64,000 nt of DNA from Acidimicrobiaceae bacterium (GTDB taxonomy: Bacteria; Actinomycetota; Acidimicrobiia; Acidimicrobiales; RAAP-2): the NCBI GenBank assembly GCA_003167415.1, contig PMTF01000009.1, forward strand, positions 180,065 to 244,064, read 5' to 3'. The notes beneath the pieces are model-generated. The model was not told the DNA's origin, did no database searches, and worked only from the letters and a program-made list of their open reading frames with translations. Positions 38,424-46,886 of the stretch are shown here, piece after piece. Each line of letters starts with the position of its first letter. Position 1 is the stretch's first letter. The position numbers were made by a program, and so were the translations under genes.

Positions 38424-39539
38424 TCAGCGCGCGGAGATAGCTACCGGGACCTTTCGTGAGTGGTCGGGCGACGACGTTGGTCGAATCGTGAGCTTCTTGG
38501 CGGCGAGCGCGGTCTCGCCGTGACCGAAGACGCACTCCGGGTCGGGGTCGCTCATCTCGAGTCCGGTGAAGAACTTCGCCGCCATGCATCCGCCGCGACA
38601 CGCGTCGTACGAACCACACGACCCGCACGCACCGGCGTTGCCCGGTTCGCGAAGAACACGAAACAGTTCGCTGTTCTGCCACACGTCGCGAAACCCCGCC
38701 GGGCGTACGTTGCCGGCTCGGAACTCCTCGTGGATCACGAAGGGACAGGCGTAGACCTCGCCGACCGGATCGATGAGACAGACGACGCGCCCGGCGCCGC
38801 AGAGGTTCAGACCCGAGAGCGGTTCGCCGAGCGCCGAGAGGTGAAAGAACGAGTCGCCCGTCAGAACATTCGGGCGCTCGAGGAGCCATCTATACAGACG
38901 CCGGTTTTGCTCGAGCGTCGGGTGCAGCTCCTGCCATACGTCGACACCCCGGCCCGAGGGACGAAAACGCGTGAGACGAAGTTCCGCGCCGTAGGCCGCG
39001 GCGAGCGCCTCGAATTCGGGGAGCTGTTCAATCGACTCTCGGGTCATCACAACCGAGATCTTGAACTGACCGAAGTCGGCGCTCTTAAGGTTGTCCATGG
39101 CGCGTCGGGCGCTGTCGTAACTGCCCGCGCCGCGGATCCGATCACTCGTCGCCGCGTCGACGCCGTCGATCGAGACCTGGATGTCGAGATAGTCGATGCT
39201 CGCCAGTCGACGCGCGGCTGCTTGGTCAATCCGGGTTCCGTTCGTCGAGAACTTGACGCCGACGTGTTGTCCGACCGCGTGTTCGATGAGTTCAAAGAAG
39301 TCACGGCGGATCATTGGCTCGCCACCGCCAATGTTGAGGTAGAAGATCTGCATCGCCGCGATCTCGTCGATCAACGCTTTGGCTTCTCCAGTACTCAACT
39401 CATTCGGGTCGCGTCGTCCGGAAGAAGAGAGGCAGTGCGTGCAGGCGAGGTTGCAGGCGTAGGTCAATTCCCAAGTGAGACAGATCGGCGCGGCGAGACC
39501 TCGCTCGAATCGATCACGTAACGAACGCTCAGCGCCCAC
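38424..39539 (-). CDS. mftC: Mycofactocin radical SAM maturase MftC
   Basis: 371 residues. The radical SAM cluster ligands are Cys29, Cys33 and Cys36 in YACNLACTHC. The SPASM domain (about 270-350) has further cysteine groups (CGAGRVVCLID, YACPF, CGSCGSYDACRGGC) for two auxiliary clusters. MftC decarboxylates and cross-links the C-terminal Val-Tyr of MftA. GTG start, 11 bases within the end of mftB, so the two are translationally coupled, as expected since MftB presents the peptide to MftC. Confidence 0.95.
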   Translation of the reverse strand: MGAERSLRDRFERGLAAPICLTWELTYACNLACTHCLSSSGRRDPNELSTGEAKALIDEIAAMQIFYLNIGGGEPMIRRDFFELIEHAVGQHVGVKFSTNGTRIDQAAARRLASIDYLDIQVSIDGVDAATSDRIRGAGSYDSARRAMDNLKSADFGQFKISVVMTRESIEQLPEFEALAAAYGAELRLTRFRPSGRGVDVWQELHPTLEQNRRLYRWLLERPNVLTGDSFFHLSALGEPLSGLNLCGAGRVVCLIDPVGEVYACPFVIHEEFRAGNVRPAGFRDVWQNSELFRVLREPGNAGACGSCGSYDACRGGCMAAKFFTGLEMSDPDPECVFGHGETALAAKKLTIRPTSSPDHSRKVPVAISAR

Positions 39540-39810
39540 AGAGAATCTCCGATCGAACGAGCGACGTCAGCGCGGTTAGATAGCGACCGCGTTGGTCCGC
39601 GGGCACCAGCGCATCAATAGCGTCGTCGGCGCTCTCGAAATCTCCTACGCGGCGAACGACGTCGACCAGCTCGCGGGATTTCAAAAAAACCAGTCGTCGC
39701 GTGTCGTGGTGGTACGCCAAGGCACCAAAGGACTCGTCACGAAGTGAAACCTGCTCGTTCAATTGCCACGGCGCGGTCGGGTCAAATATGACGTCGGTTA
39801 ACAGCGTCAC
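39529..39810 (-). CDS. mftB: Mycofactocin peptide chaperone MftB
   Basis: 93 residues, a RiPP-recognition (PqqD-like) protein. WQLNEQVSLRDESFGALAYH followed by RRLVFLKSRELVDVVRRV fits the winged-helix-like recognition fold that binds the MftA leader. GTG start 2 bases after the mftA stop; the end overlaps mftC. In other bacteria it is essential for MftC action. Confidence 0.92.
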   Translation of the reverse strand: MTLLTDVIFDPTAPWQLNEQVSLRDESFGALAYHHDTRRLVFLKSRELVDVVRRVGDFESADDAIDALVPADQRGRYLTALTSLVRSEILCGR

Positions 39811-39812
39811 GT

Positions 39813-39917
39813 TTAGTAGACGCCGCAGAGTCCGTCGATGGAGACCTCTTCGACGAGCAGCTCCTCGCTCTCTTCAGTCTCGACAACCTGTTCTTCGATC
39901 AGTGTTTCGGTCGGCAT
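39813..39917 (-). CDS. mftA: Mycofactocin precursor peptide MftA
   Basis: 34 residues: a Glu-rich leader (MPTETLIEEQVVETEESEEL) and the conserved C-terminal core SIDGLCGVY. Canonical MftA ends IDGMCGVY; here Met is Leu. The last Val-Tyr is the part MftC modifies and which becomes the cofactor. It is too short for ordinary gene finding but is preceded by a very strong GAGGAGGAACG ribosome site and lies directly before mftB. A strong ribosome site ahead of a substrate peptide is typical of RiPP precursors. Confidence 0.96.
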   Translation of the reverse strand: MPTETLIEEQVVETEESEELLVEEVSIDGLCGVY

Positions 39918-39991
39918 CGTTCCTCCTCGAACCTCTCCATTCTGACCGGTGCCACAACCGTCGCCGGACCAAATCGTGTCAGACTCCACTC

Positions 39992-41443
39992 GTGAGCCAA
40001 CTTCTCCCCCTAGCCCCTCTACCGGTCGAGGTCCCCATCCCTACCGGTACCAAGGTGACGCTCGACGACGGGGCGAAGTTCCTCGACCGCGATCTTCTGA
40101 GCGGCGGATCACCGTGGCGGCTACTACGTTTGCCGGGCGGTTCCCGAGCGGTGGCCGAGCGATGGGTGCACGGCAATATGGTCCAGGCCGGCGAGGAGCG
40201 ATTTGCTCGTACGCTCGTGCAACAAGGTCTCTTGCATCCCCATTTTCGCAGCGCCGCGAGCGTGGACGAGGTGGACGTCATCGTGCCGATTCGCAATGAC
40301 GTTGACTCGCTCGCTCAATTGCTGGATTCCTTGCGAGGACTTCACGTAACCGTTGTCGATGACGCCTCGAGTGATGGCGAAGCAGTCGCTCGTTGCGCGC
40401 GGAACTTCGGTGCCGACGTCGTGCGTTTGGAAGAGAACCTGGGGCCCGGTGGCGCGCGCAACGCCGGAGCTCGCGCCACGTCGCGACCGCTATTGTGGTT
40501 CATCGACGTCGACGTCACCATCGATAACGCCCTTGACGTGCTGTCCCGGTTGCAGGCGCACTTCGAGGATCCTCTCGAAGGCGCTGTCGCACCGCGAATT
40601 CGCGGCACTCAGGGTCCGTCGCTTCGCGACCGATTCGAAGAGCAGTTCAGTCCTTTGGACGTGGGAGAACGCAGCGCGCTCGTCATTCCCAATTCGAGTG
40701 TCCACTTCGTACCGGGTGCGTGCCTGCTCGTTCGACGCAGCAGTTTCGGCGACGGCTTCGACGATTCCTTGCGCTACGGCGAAGACGTCGACCTCGTATG
40801 GCGACTTCACGATCGAGGATGGCTCGTTCGCTACGTCGCCGACGTTGTCGTCCTTCACAAAGCCCGAGGTACGTGGCGCGGTTGGTGGGGCCAACGCGTC
40901 CGCTACGGGCAGTCCTCGAGCGAACTCGCCAAGCGACACGGCAGGCGACTTGCGCCTTTTCGAGCTGACACTTGGACGCTCCTTACCTGGACGAGCGCAC
41001 TGGTCGGCAAACCGATGGTGGGGCTTCGCATCATCGGCGCCGCCCGCGATCAATTACGAGAACGAATGCTCACCACGACCGACAACGCCGACCAAGTCGC
41101 GGGCGAACTCGTCGGACGGGGCATGGTTCGTGCCGGCCCTCTGATGGCGCGCGCGGTGGTACGGACCTTCGGCATCCTGGTCGTGGTGTGCGCACTACAC
41201 CCGATGCTTCGCCGTCGCGCCCTGATGCTCTTCGTGGTCGGAACGGCGTATCGATGGCGCTCGGCTCGCCTTCACGTCGTCGACATCCCGCTCGGAGTGG
41301 CCGATGACGTCGCTTACGGGGTCGGCGTTATGACCGGCGCGGTTCGTTCGCGCTCTCTCGGCGCACTGAGGCCACACATCACGAAGTCGACGCTCGGGCT
41401 ACGCAACGTCCTGGGGCTGAAACCGGGCGCGAGCAACCTTTGA
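39992..41443 (+). CDS. mftF: Mycofactocin glycosyltransferase MftF
   Basis: 483 residues from the GTG at 39992. GT-A fold of family 2: VDVIVPIRNDVDSLAQLLDS, VVDDASSDG, NLGPGGARNAGARA and the metal-binding DVDV (WFIDVDVTI). C-terminal hydrophobic helices suggest membrane association. MftF adds a beta-1,4-glucan chain to pre-mycofactocin. The open frame extends further upstream, but there it lies antisense to mftA and mftB and is not coding. It is divergent from mftA, with a 74-base shared promoter region; in mycobacteria mftF is co-directional. Confidence 0.93.
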   Translation: MSQLLPLAPLPVEVPIPTGTKVTLDDGAKFLDRDLLSGGSPWRLLRLPGGSRAVAERWVHGNMVQAGEERFARTLVQQGLLHPHFRSAASVDEVDVIVPIRNDVDSLAQLLDSLRGLHVTVVDDASSDGEAVARCARNFGADVVRLEENLGPGGARNAGARATSRPLLWFIDVDVTIDNALDVLSRLQAHFEDPLEGAVAPRIRGTQGPSLRDRFEEQFSPLDVGERSALVIPNSSVHFVPGACLLVRRSSFGDGFDDSLRYGEDVDLVWRLHDRGWLVRYVADVVVLHKARGTWRGWWGQRVRYGQSSSELAKRHGRRLAPFRADTWTLLTWTSALVGKPMVGLRIIGAARDQLRERMLTTTDNADQVAGELVGRGMVRAGPLMARAVVRTFGILVVVCALHPMLRRRALMLFVVGTAYRWRSARLHVVDIPLGVADDVAYGVGVMTGAVRSRSLGALRPHITKSTLGLRNVLGLKPGASNL

Positions 41444-41483
41444 TTCATATTCGTACGCAGCGAAAGGCACGCTCGATTTGGCA

Positions 41484-44003
41484 TCACTCGATTGGTTGAC
41501 GACCCAACACGGCTGGTTCGCGGCTGGCGAAGAGCCAACCCACGACCGCCGCAATGGCTGGCATACCGAAGAGAATGAGCGAGAGGTCACCGAAGGGAAC
41601 GTTGCCGAGCGCGGAGATCCCGCCGTTGAGCGAGTTGCTCCGCAACCAACCGATCATGGCTACGTAGCCACCCACCACTCCGAGGAGCGCCCCGAGAAAA
41701 CCGAGCGCCCCAGCCGTCACGGCGGTCAACGTGCGACGCGTGTAACTCGACGCTCCCGTCGCCGCCAGTGTTCGCAGTTCGCTCGAGGTTTCGCTGCGAA
41801 CCAGACCAACGGACATCGCCAGGACGCCGAGGGCGATAATGATTCCGAAGAGCGTCGCCCAATTGATGATCGTCGAACCCGAGGGAATGTCATTCCTCGA
41901 TTCGACTTGGAGCTGTGCCGTTGACGCGGTGAGCTGGGCGCTGCTGATCTGGTCCGCGGTGAAGCTTTGCGTGCCGAACACCAGCCAGTCGCTGGCGTCG
42001 CTCGAGATATGGAACTTCTTCATCGCGTATTCAGTGATGATCGTGTTCGGCGCCGAGGTGCCACTGGGCAGCGCACTGACCTCCTGGATCAACGGATCCC
42101 TGACACTTCCTCCGTTGCCGTTCTGGTTGGCCCCCCGCTTCGGATTCCCGCTCCCGTAGTCCATGACGAGTCCCGAGACACCAGAGAGGCCCGGACGCGA
42201 CGTCAAGACGTCCGCCTTCGGGTTGATTTCGGACGCCTTGATTCCGAACTCACGCAACAACTGCGGCGTCGCGACATAGATCTGCCCGCTCCAGCTGCGG
42301 CCACCCTGCGTGCCACTCAAATAAGCGTTCGGCGATTCGAGAGCGAGGAGTTGTGCGTCCAGTCCCTTGGCGATCTGCTCAGCCCCCGCGGCGAGCTGCG
42401 CCGGAGTCGCGGTTTCCGTTTTGTGATGCCGCACCCGGACGAGTTGGCCCTTGGCGTTGCGATGTACGAGGATCACACCTTGCGGTGGGAAGCCAGTGTG
42501 GAGCGCGAGTTGATTCGAAGCGAGGTTGGGCCCCGCGTAGTCGAGCACGTTACTGAAGCGCGACGCCGCCGCGAGCACCACGATGACCGATATGAGGACG
42601 CCGATGCTGATCGCCGAGAGGGCCGATCCTGATCGTGCCCGATACCGAGCGAGGTCGCGCAGCGCGAGCCTCGCCGCTATAGGCGCACGGCGACTGACGC
42701 GTTCGGTCAGCGACAAGAAGAATGGCGCGAGCAGGATCAATCCGGGCATGAGGAAGACCAGTCCGAGGAGGAGTTCGGGCGCCCCACCGCTGCCGTTGCC
42801 GCCACCGGTTCCGCCGGAATAGCCGAGCAATACGAACGCCGCGACGAGCAGGACGATGCCCGGGAGTGCGGAGCGATGGATCTGACGAGGCGGCGCCGGG
42901 CGACCGGACAACGCGTGGACGATCGGGATCTTGGTCACGGCGCGCGCCGGCCGAGATGACGCGAAGTACGCCGCCAGGACGGCGAGGACCATCGCCAGGA
43001 GTACAACGAGCCACGGAAGTGCGAACGCGCCGACGAGGTGATGCGCGCTCTGTTCGAAGCTCGGACGATACGCCAACCAACCAGCGAACCCGACGACGAA
43101 GCCGAGGATTGCGCCGACGATGCCAACGACGGTGCCGTTCGCACTGACGACCAGTCGCACGTGACGGTCCGTCGCGCCGATCGACTCGAGCATCCCAATG
43201 GAACGCATGCGACGTTGCGCCAGTACCGTGAAGCCGCCGATCGACACGAGCGCGATCAGCAGCATTCCGAGGACCAGGGCCGCGAGCGAGATTGTCTCCG
43301 GATTCAGCGGATTGGACGCCGCGACGGAAGCCGGCGTACTGATCTGAACTCCCTTGCCGAGCGCTCGCAGCGCGCTACTCGGAACTCGAAAGAGCACCGT
43401 GACTTGCGAAGGGTTCGGGACTTGGCCCGGTACGACCAGCGCGAAGGCATCGAGAAGGCTCTGCGGGTTCTGAACGATACCCACAACGTCGCGAGTAACG
43501 CCGCCGACTTGCCAGGACTTGCCGACCGAAAGATGGAAGGCCGACGCCACACCACTCGTGACGGCGACCTCGTCAGCGCCCGAAGGGTAGTGACCGCTAA
43601 CGAGCGAGAGTATCGGGGCGCCGAACGGTCCGGGAGCGTTCTGTGATCGGAGTTGATACGTGTTGATGGATCCGGGGATCGAGTACGTCGCGTTCTCGAT
43701 CACTTGGACGGTGCCGAGGTGCTCCGCTTTCGCGATGAACCTTTGCGCCTTTGAGCTGTAGGACGCAAAGGACACCGAATAGGGCGCCGTGCCGAAGCCG
43801 GCGTCCTTGGGCGGTGGATTATTCACCGCGACCGACGAGCCGAGGATGGTCGCTGCAACCGCCACGGTGATGAGAGCGAGGATCAGAAACTGTTGACGCC
43901 ATTCTCGCCGAAAGAGGCGCCAGGCCCAGTGCGTCACGGCTCGGCGCGCGGGAAGACCTCCATCGGACGGCCGTCGCTCGGATCGAAGCTGGAAGTCGTC
44001 CAT
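41484..44003 (-). CDS. ABC transporter permease, FtsX/MacB type
   Basis: 839 residues. It has an N-terminal membrane helix (about 36-56) and an extracytoplasmic domain. A first FtsX-like membrane domain (about 255-370) begins with VLAQRRMRSIGMLESIGATDRHVRLV. Linker helices near 395 and 430, a second extracytoplasmic domain (500-700) and a second FtsX domain near the end (ELRTLAATGASSYTRRTLTAV) follow. It pairs with the ATPase gene 2 bases upstream. Such exporters act on lipoproteins, peptides or antibiotics by mechanotransmission; the substrate is not identifiable. It converges on mftF. Confidence 0.87.
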   Translation of the reverse strand: MDDFQLRSERRPSDGGLPARRAVTHWAWRLFRREWRQQFLILALITVAVAATILGSSVAVNNPPPKDAGFGTAPYSVSFASYSSKAQRFIAKAEHLGTVQVIENATYSIPGSINTYQLRSQNAPGPFGAPILSLVSGHYPSGADEVAVTSGVASAFHLSVGKSWQVGGVTRDVVGIVQNPQSLLDAFALVVPGQVPNPSQVTVLFRVPSSALRALGKGVQISTPASVAASNPLNPETISLAALVLGMLLIALVSIGGFTVLAQRRMRSIGMLESIGATDRHVRLVVSANGTVVGIVGAILGFVVGFAGWLAYRPSFEQSAHHLVGAFALPWLVVLLAMVLAVLAAYFASSRPARAVTKIPIVHALSGRPAPPRQIHRSALPGIVLLVAAFVLLGYSGGTGGGNGSGGAPELLLGLVFLMPGLILLAPFFLSLTERVSRRAPIAARLALRDLARYRARSGSALSAISIGVLISVIVVLAAASRFSNVLDYAGPNLASNQLALHTGFPPQGVILVHRNAKGQLVRVRHHKTETATPAQLAAGAEQIAKGLDAQLLALESPNAYLSGTQGGRSWSGQIYVATPQLLREFGIKASEINPKADVLTSRPGLSGVSGLVMDYGSGNPKRGANQNGNGGSVRDPLIQEVSALPSGTSAPNTIITEYAMKKFHISSDASDWLVFGTQSFTADQISSAQLTASTAQLQVESRNDIPSGSTIINWATLFGIIIALGVLAMSVGLVRSETSSELRTLAATGASSYTRRTLTAVTAGALGFLGALLGVVGGYVAMIGWLRSNSLNGGISALGNVPFGDLSLILFGMPAIAAVVGWLFASREPAVLGRQPIE

Positions 44004-44005
44004 GG

Positions 44006-44734
44006 TTATGACGGGTTCGGAACTTCGGGGTTGAGCAGTTCCTCGGGACTCGGCGGTGGCAACGTTTCGTCAACCGCGTTGCCGTCACGCAAGAAAACCA
44101 CGCGATCGGCCCACGAGGCGAGCTTGGCGTCGTGGGTCACCACGACTGCGGCGACCCCACCGTGACACGCAGCGAGGATCATTCGCATGACGGCTTCGCC
44201 ATTGACCGAATCCAAGGCGCCCGACGGTTCGTCGGCGAGGAGCAGACTTCGCTCGCCCACCACGGCCCTGGCTATGGCGACTCGCTGACGTTCACCACCG
44301 GACAGTTGATCGGGAAAGCTCTCGGCGCGGTCCGCCAGGCCTAGCCCCTCGAGCGCCGCCATTCCTTTGGCCCTCGCCTTCTTCATCGATATCCCGTCCA
44401 ACTCGAGCGGCAGGGAGACATTCTCGACTGCGGTGAGACCGGCGAGCAGGTTGAAGTCTTGAAAGACATATCCGACGGATCGTCGTCGAAGACGGGCTTT
44501 GTCGTTTCGCGACATTCCGGACAGACGAGCGCCGTCGATCATGACGTCGCCGGTCGTCGGCTCTTCGAGGCTCCCCGCGATCGTGAGGAGTGTCGATTTA
44601 CCCGACCCGCTCGGTCCCATGATCGCGACGAGCGAACCGCGCTCGACCGCGAGGTCAATGTCGGCGATGGCGTCCACCTCGTTGGCGCCCTGTCCGTACC
44701 TCTTAGACACTTGTCGTAGTTCCAACATGCTCAT
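44006..44734 (-). CDS. ABC transporter ATPase, LolD/MacB type
   Basis: 242 residues: Walker A GPSGSGKST at 40-48, signature LSGGERQRVAIARA, Walker B LLLADEPSGALD. The GALD ending and the SVGYVFQDFNLLAGLTAVENV Q-loop are typical of the FtsX-partnered ATPases. It overlaps the padR gene by 4 bases at its start and is followed by the permease, so padR-ATPase-permease form one operon. Confidence 0.92.
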   Translation of the reverse strand: MSMLELRQVSKRYGQGANEVDAIADIDLAVERGSLVAIMGPSGSGKSTLLTIAGSLEEPTTGDVMIDGARLSGMSRNDKARLRRRSVGYVFQDFNLLAGLTAVENVSLPLELDGISMKKARAKGMAALEGLGLADRAESFPDQLSGGERQRVAIARAVVGERSLLLADEPSGALDSVNGEAVMRMILAACHGGVAAVVVTHDAKLASWADRVVFLRDGNAVDETLPPPSPEELLNPEVPNPS

Positions 44735-45312
44735 CGGTGGGCTCCAGTCCTTCGGTGAATACTCGGCAGTGCAACAGGGTTCTCCGGCGCCGGTTCGTAC
44801 GCGGCCCGGCGTAGTCGACCGTCGGCCGCGTCAAGCCAGCGCACGACGGAGTCCAGGCGAAAGAGTTCGGCGTCGACCGCCAGCGCGAAGGCGAGATCGA
44901 AACGAGATTCATCTTCTTTCAGGTGAGTCCATTGCTGCATCAGTTGCACGATGTAGCGCCGGTGAACCTGGATGACTTCGTACACGTCGACGTCCGGCAG
45001 TCGCGACGCTACAAGTACCTTGATCACCAACTCGTCCCTCGGCGGTTCCGACAGGTCGGGCGGCGTACGGAGCCAATGAGAGAGCTCTTCACTTCCCTCG
45101 TCGGTGATTCGGTAGTTCTTTTGGCGTTCATCCACCTCGACGTCGTCTGACCGGGCCAGGCCGTCGCGTTCGAGTCGCTGCAGCGTCGTGTAGACCTGAC
45201 CGACATTGAGGGGCCACACTTCGCCAGTGCTCATTTCGAACTCCTGGCGGAGCTGAAAGCCATATTTTGGGCCCTCGCTCAAGAGAGCCAGTAACGAATG
45301 ACGGATGCTCAT
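44731..45312 (-). CDS. PadR-family transcriptional regulator
   Basis: 193 residues. N-terminal winged helix MSIRHSLLALLSEGPKYGFQLRQEF and VGQVYTTLQRLERDGL with the basic wing (VDERQKNYRITDEG); the C-terminal helical dimerisation domain extends to about 175. PadR repressors often control efflux genes next to them. A perfect palindrome lies 20 bases upstream and overlaps the promoter, suggesting autorepression of the whole exporter operon. Confidence 0.9.
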   Translation of the reverse strand: MSIRHSLLALLSEGPKYGFQLRQEFEMSTGEVWPLNVGQVYTTLQRLERDGLARSDDVEVDERQKNYRITDEGSEELSHWLRTPPDLSEPPRDELVIKVLVASRLPDVDVYEVIQVHRRYIVQLMQQWTHLKEDESRFDLAFALAVDAELFRLDSVVRWLDAADGRLRRAAYEPAPENPVALPSIHRRTGAHR

Positions 45313-45331
45313 TTTGACCTCGTGAAGTTTT

Positions 45332-45370
45332 GCATACTGAGTATGCTACTCCATATGCAGGGTCCGTCAA
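45332..45370 (-). promoter_or_regulatory. padR promoter with overlapping operator
   Basis: GCATAC-TGA-GTATGC (45332-45346) is a perfect palindrome on a 3-base centre. On the minus strand TTGACG (45365-45370) makes a -35 box, and TAGCAT at 16 bases spacing touches the palindrome, so a bound dimer would block the -10 region. Binding by the adjacent PadR protein is inferred. Confidence 0.55.
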
Positions 45371-45655
45371 ATCGTTAAATGGTCAATAACCCTGAGTCCG
45401 ATAGGGGCAATTTCGCGATACGGCGTCACGGAGAATTGGTGCGTCTCTTCCACGTCACGTTCCGTTGTCCGACTAAGTCGATCCATAGAAGCAGGGTACG
45501 CGGCGCTCGGTCGACGCACAATCCGGAATCTCCACTACTTCGAACGAGCTTGAGCGCCTCGCGTCGGGGTTTACCCTTACCGAATCTGGACGTCGTTGAG
45601 ACGAAGAACTCTTGAGCGATCGAACAAAAAAGCCGTCATAAGCAACCGCTTAATG
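45371..45655. other. Gap between padR and the alcohol dehydrogenase gene
   Basis: About 285 bases. A 78-codon open frame on the plus strand has no recognisable product. Nothing else identified. Confidence 0.45.
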
Positions 45656-46807
45656 TTAGAAACGGACGACCCCACGAATGTTCTCGCCGGATTCCAAGTC
45701 GTCGTAACCCTTTTGCACCTCATCGAGCGAGTACTCCCGGGTGACCAGCTCATCGATCATGAACTTGCCTTCGTGGTGGAGTCGAAGGAGTCGAGGAATC
45801 TGCAAACGTGGTGCTTCGGAGCCGAAGACGGTCCCGCGCAGTTCCTGATTCATCATCGAGAACATGAAGAGATTGAGTTCCACCGACGTCTGATCCCATG
45901 CCGCCAGCCCTGCGGCGACGACGACACCGCCCTTCGCGGTGATGGAACGGGCCTGCTCGATGATCTCGCTAGTGGCCTCGCCGACCGTGATGATCACTAC
46001 GTCACAATTCTTGCCCCACGTCAGGTCAGGCAGGATCGTGAAGGCCGCCTCGAGCGTCGTGGTCGAGCCGTGCGTAGCGCCAATCTTCATGGCGCGGTCG
46101 ATCTTGGACTGATTTGTGTCAATCGCGACGACGGCGCGCGCACCGGCGTGCAGCGCTCCCTGGATCGCGGCCGATCCGAGACCGCCGCATCCGATGACCG
46201 CCACCACGTCGCCGGGCTTCACGCCACCGCGGTTGACAGCTGCGCCGAATCCGGTTGAAATCCCGCACGAGAGTAAGGCCGCGGCTCGAAGGTCGTACCA
46301 CGACTCGACACGGATCACCGAGGCTTCGTGGACCACGATGTACTCGGCGAACGTTCCCAGGTTGCACATGCGATTGACGTTGGTCTCGCCCAAGTGATGG
46401 CGCCACGTTCCGTCCGAGATCATCGGCCCGGCCAGCGTGCCGGCGGCCATGTCGCAGATGTACGGTCGCCCCGAGACGCAGTATTCGCACTTGCCGCACG
46501 AGGGAATGAACGACGTGGCGACGTGGTCACCGACCGTGACCGACGTCACGCCGTCGCCGACCGAGTCCACGACGCCCGAGCCCTCGTGTCCTCCGATGAT
46601 CGGGAACATGCTCGGGCGCCCCGAGATCATCTCCAGGGCGACGGTTGACTGCGCGAGCGCGCCGGTCTGCAAGTGCAGGTCCGAATGGCACAACCCGGAG
46701 AACGCCATCTTGACCCGTACCTCGTAGGCGTGGGGATCGTCGATCTCGATGGTCTCGGTGTGCCACGGACCGTGAACTTCACTAAGGATTGAGGCCCTGA
46801 CGTCCAT
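45656..46807 (-). CDS. Zinc-dependent alcohol dehydrogenase, NDMA-dependent (mycofactocin-associated) type
   Basis: 383 residues, medium-chain dehydrogenase. Catalytic zinc ligands are Cys40 (GLCHSDLH) and His74-Glu75 (GGHEGSG). The structural zinc cysteines are 104, 107, 110 and 118 (CGKCEYC...C), and the NAD motif GCGGLGSAAIQ is present. The insert DGTWRHHLGETNVNRMCNLGTFAEY resembles the family of dehydrogenases that keep NAD tightly bound and need an artificial acceptor such as NDMA, which is associated with mycofactocin genomes. It lies about 4 kb from the mft genes. The alcohol substrate is unknown. Confidence 0.82.
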   Translation of the reverse strand: MDVRASILSEVHGPWHTETIEIDDPHAYEVRVKMAFSGLCHSDLHLQTGALAQSTVALEMISGRPSMFPIIGGHEGSGVVDSVGDGVTSVTVGDHVATSFIPSCGKCEYCVSGRPYICDMAAGTLAGPMISDGTWRHHLGETNVNRMCNLGTFAEYIVVHEASVIRVESWYDLRAAALLSCGISTGFGAAVNRGGVKPGDVVAVIGCGGLGSAAIQGALHAGARAVVAIDTNQSKIDRAMKIGATHGSTTTLEAAFTILPDLTWGKNCDVVIITVGEATSEIIEQARSITAKGGVVVAAGLAAWDQTSVELNLFMFSMMNQELRGTVFGSEAPRLQIPRLLRLHHEGKFMIDELVTREYSLDEVQKGYDDLESGENIRGVVRF

Positions 46808-46886
46808 AACTTCCCCCGTTCAATGGGTCCTTCGACCCGCGAGTTCACTTTACCGATGAAGAGGCGATCGTGACCAGCCCGAAGGA

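Noticed and set aside
39701-39991. N-terminal extension of mftF by 97 codons
   Set aside because: The extension is antisense to mftA and mftB, and the first conserved MftF residues begin after the GTG at 39992.
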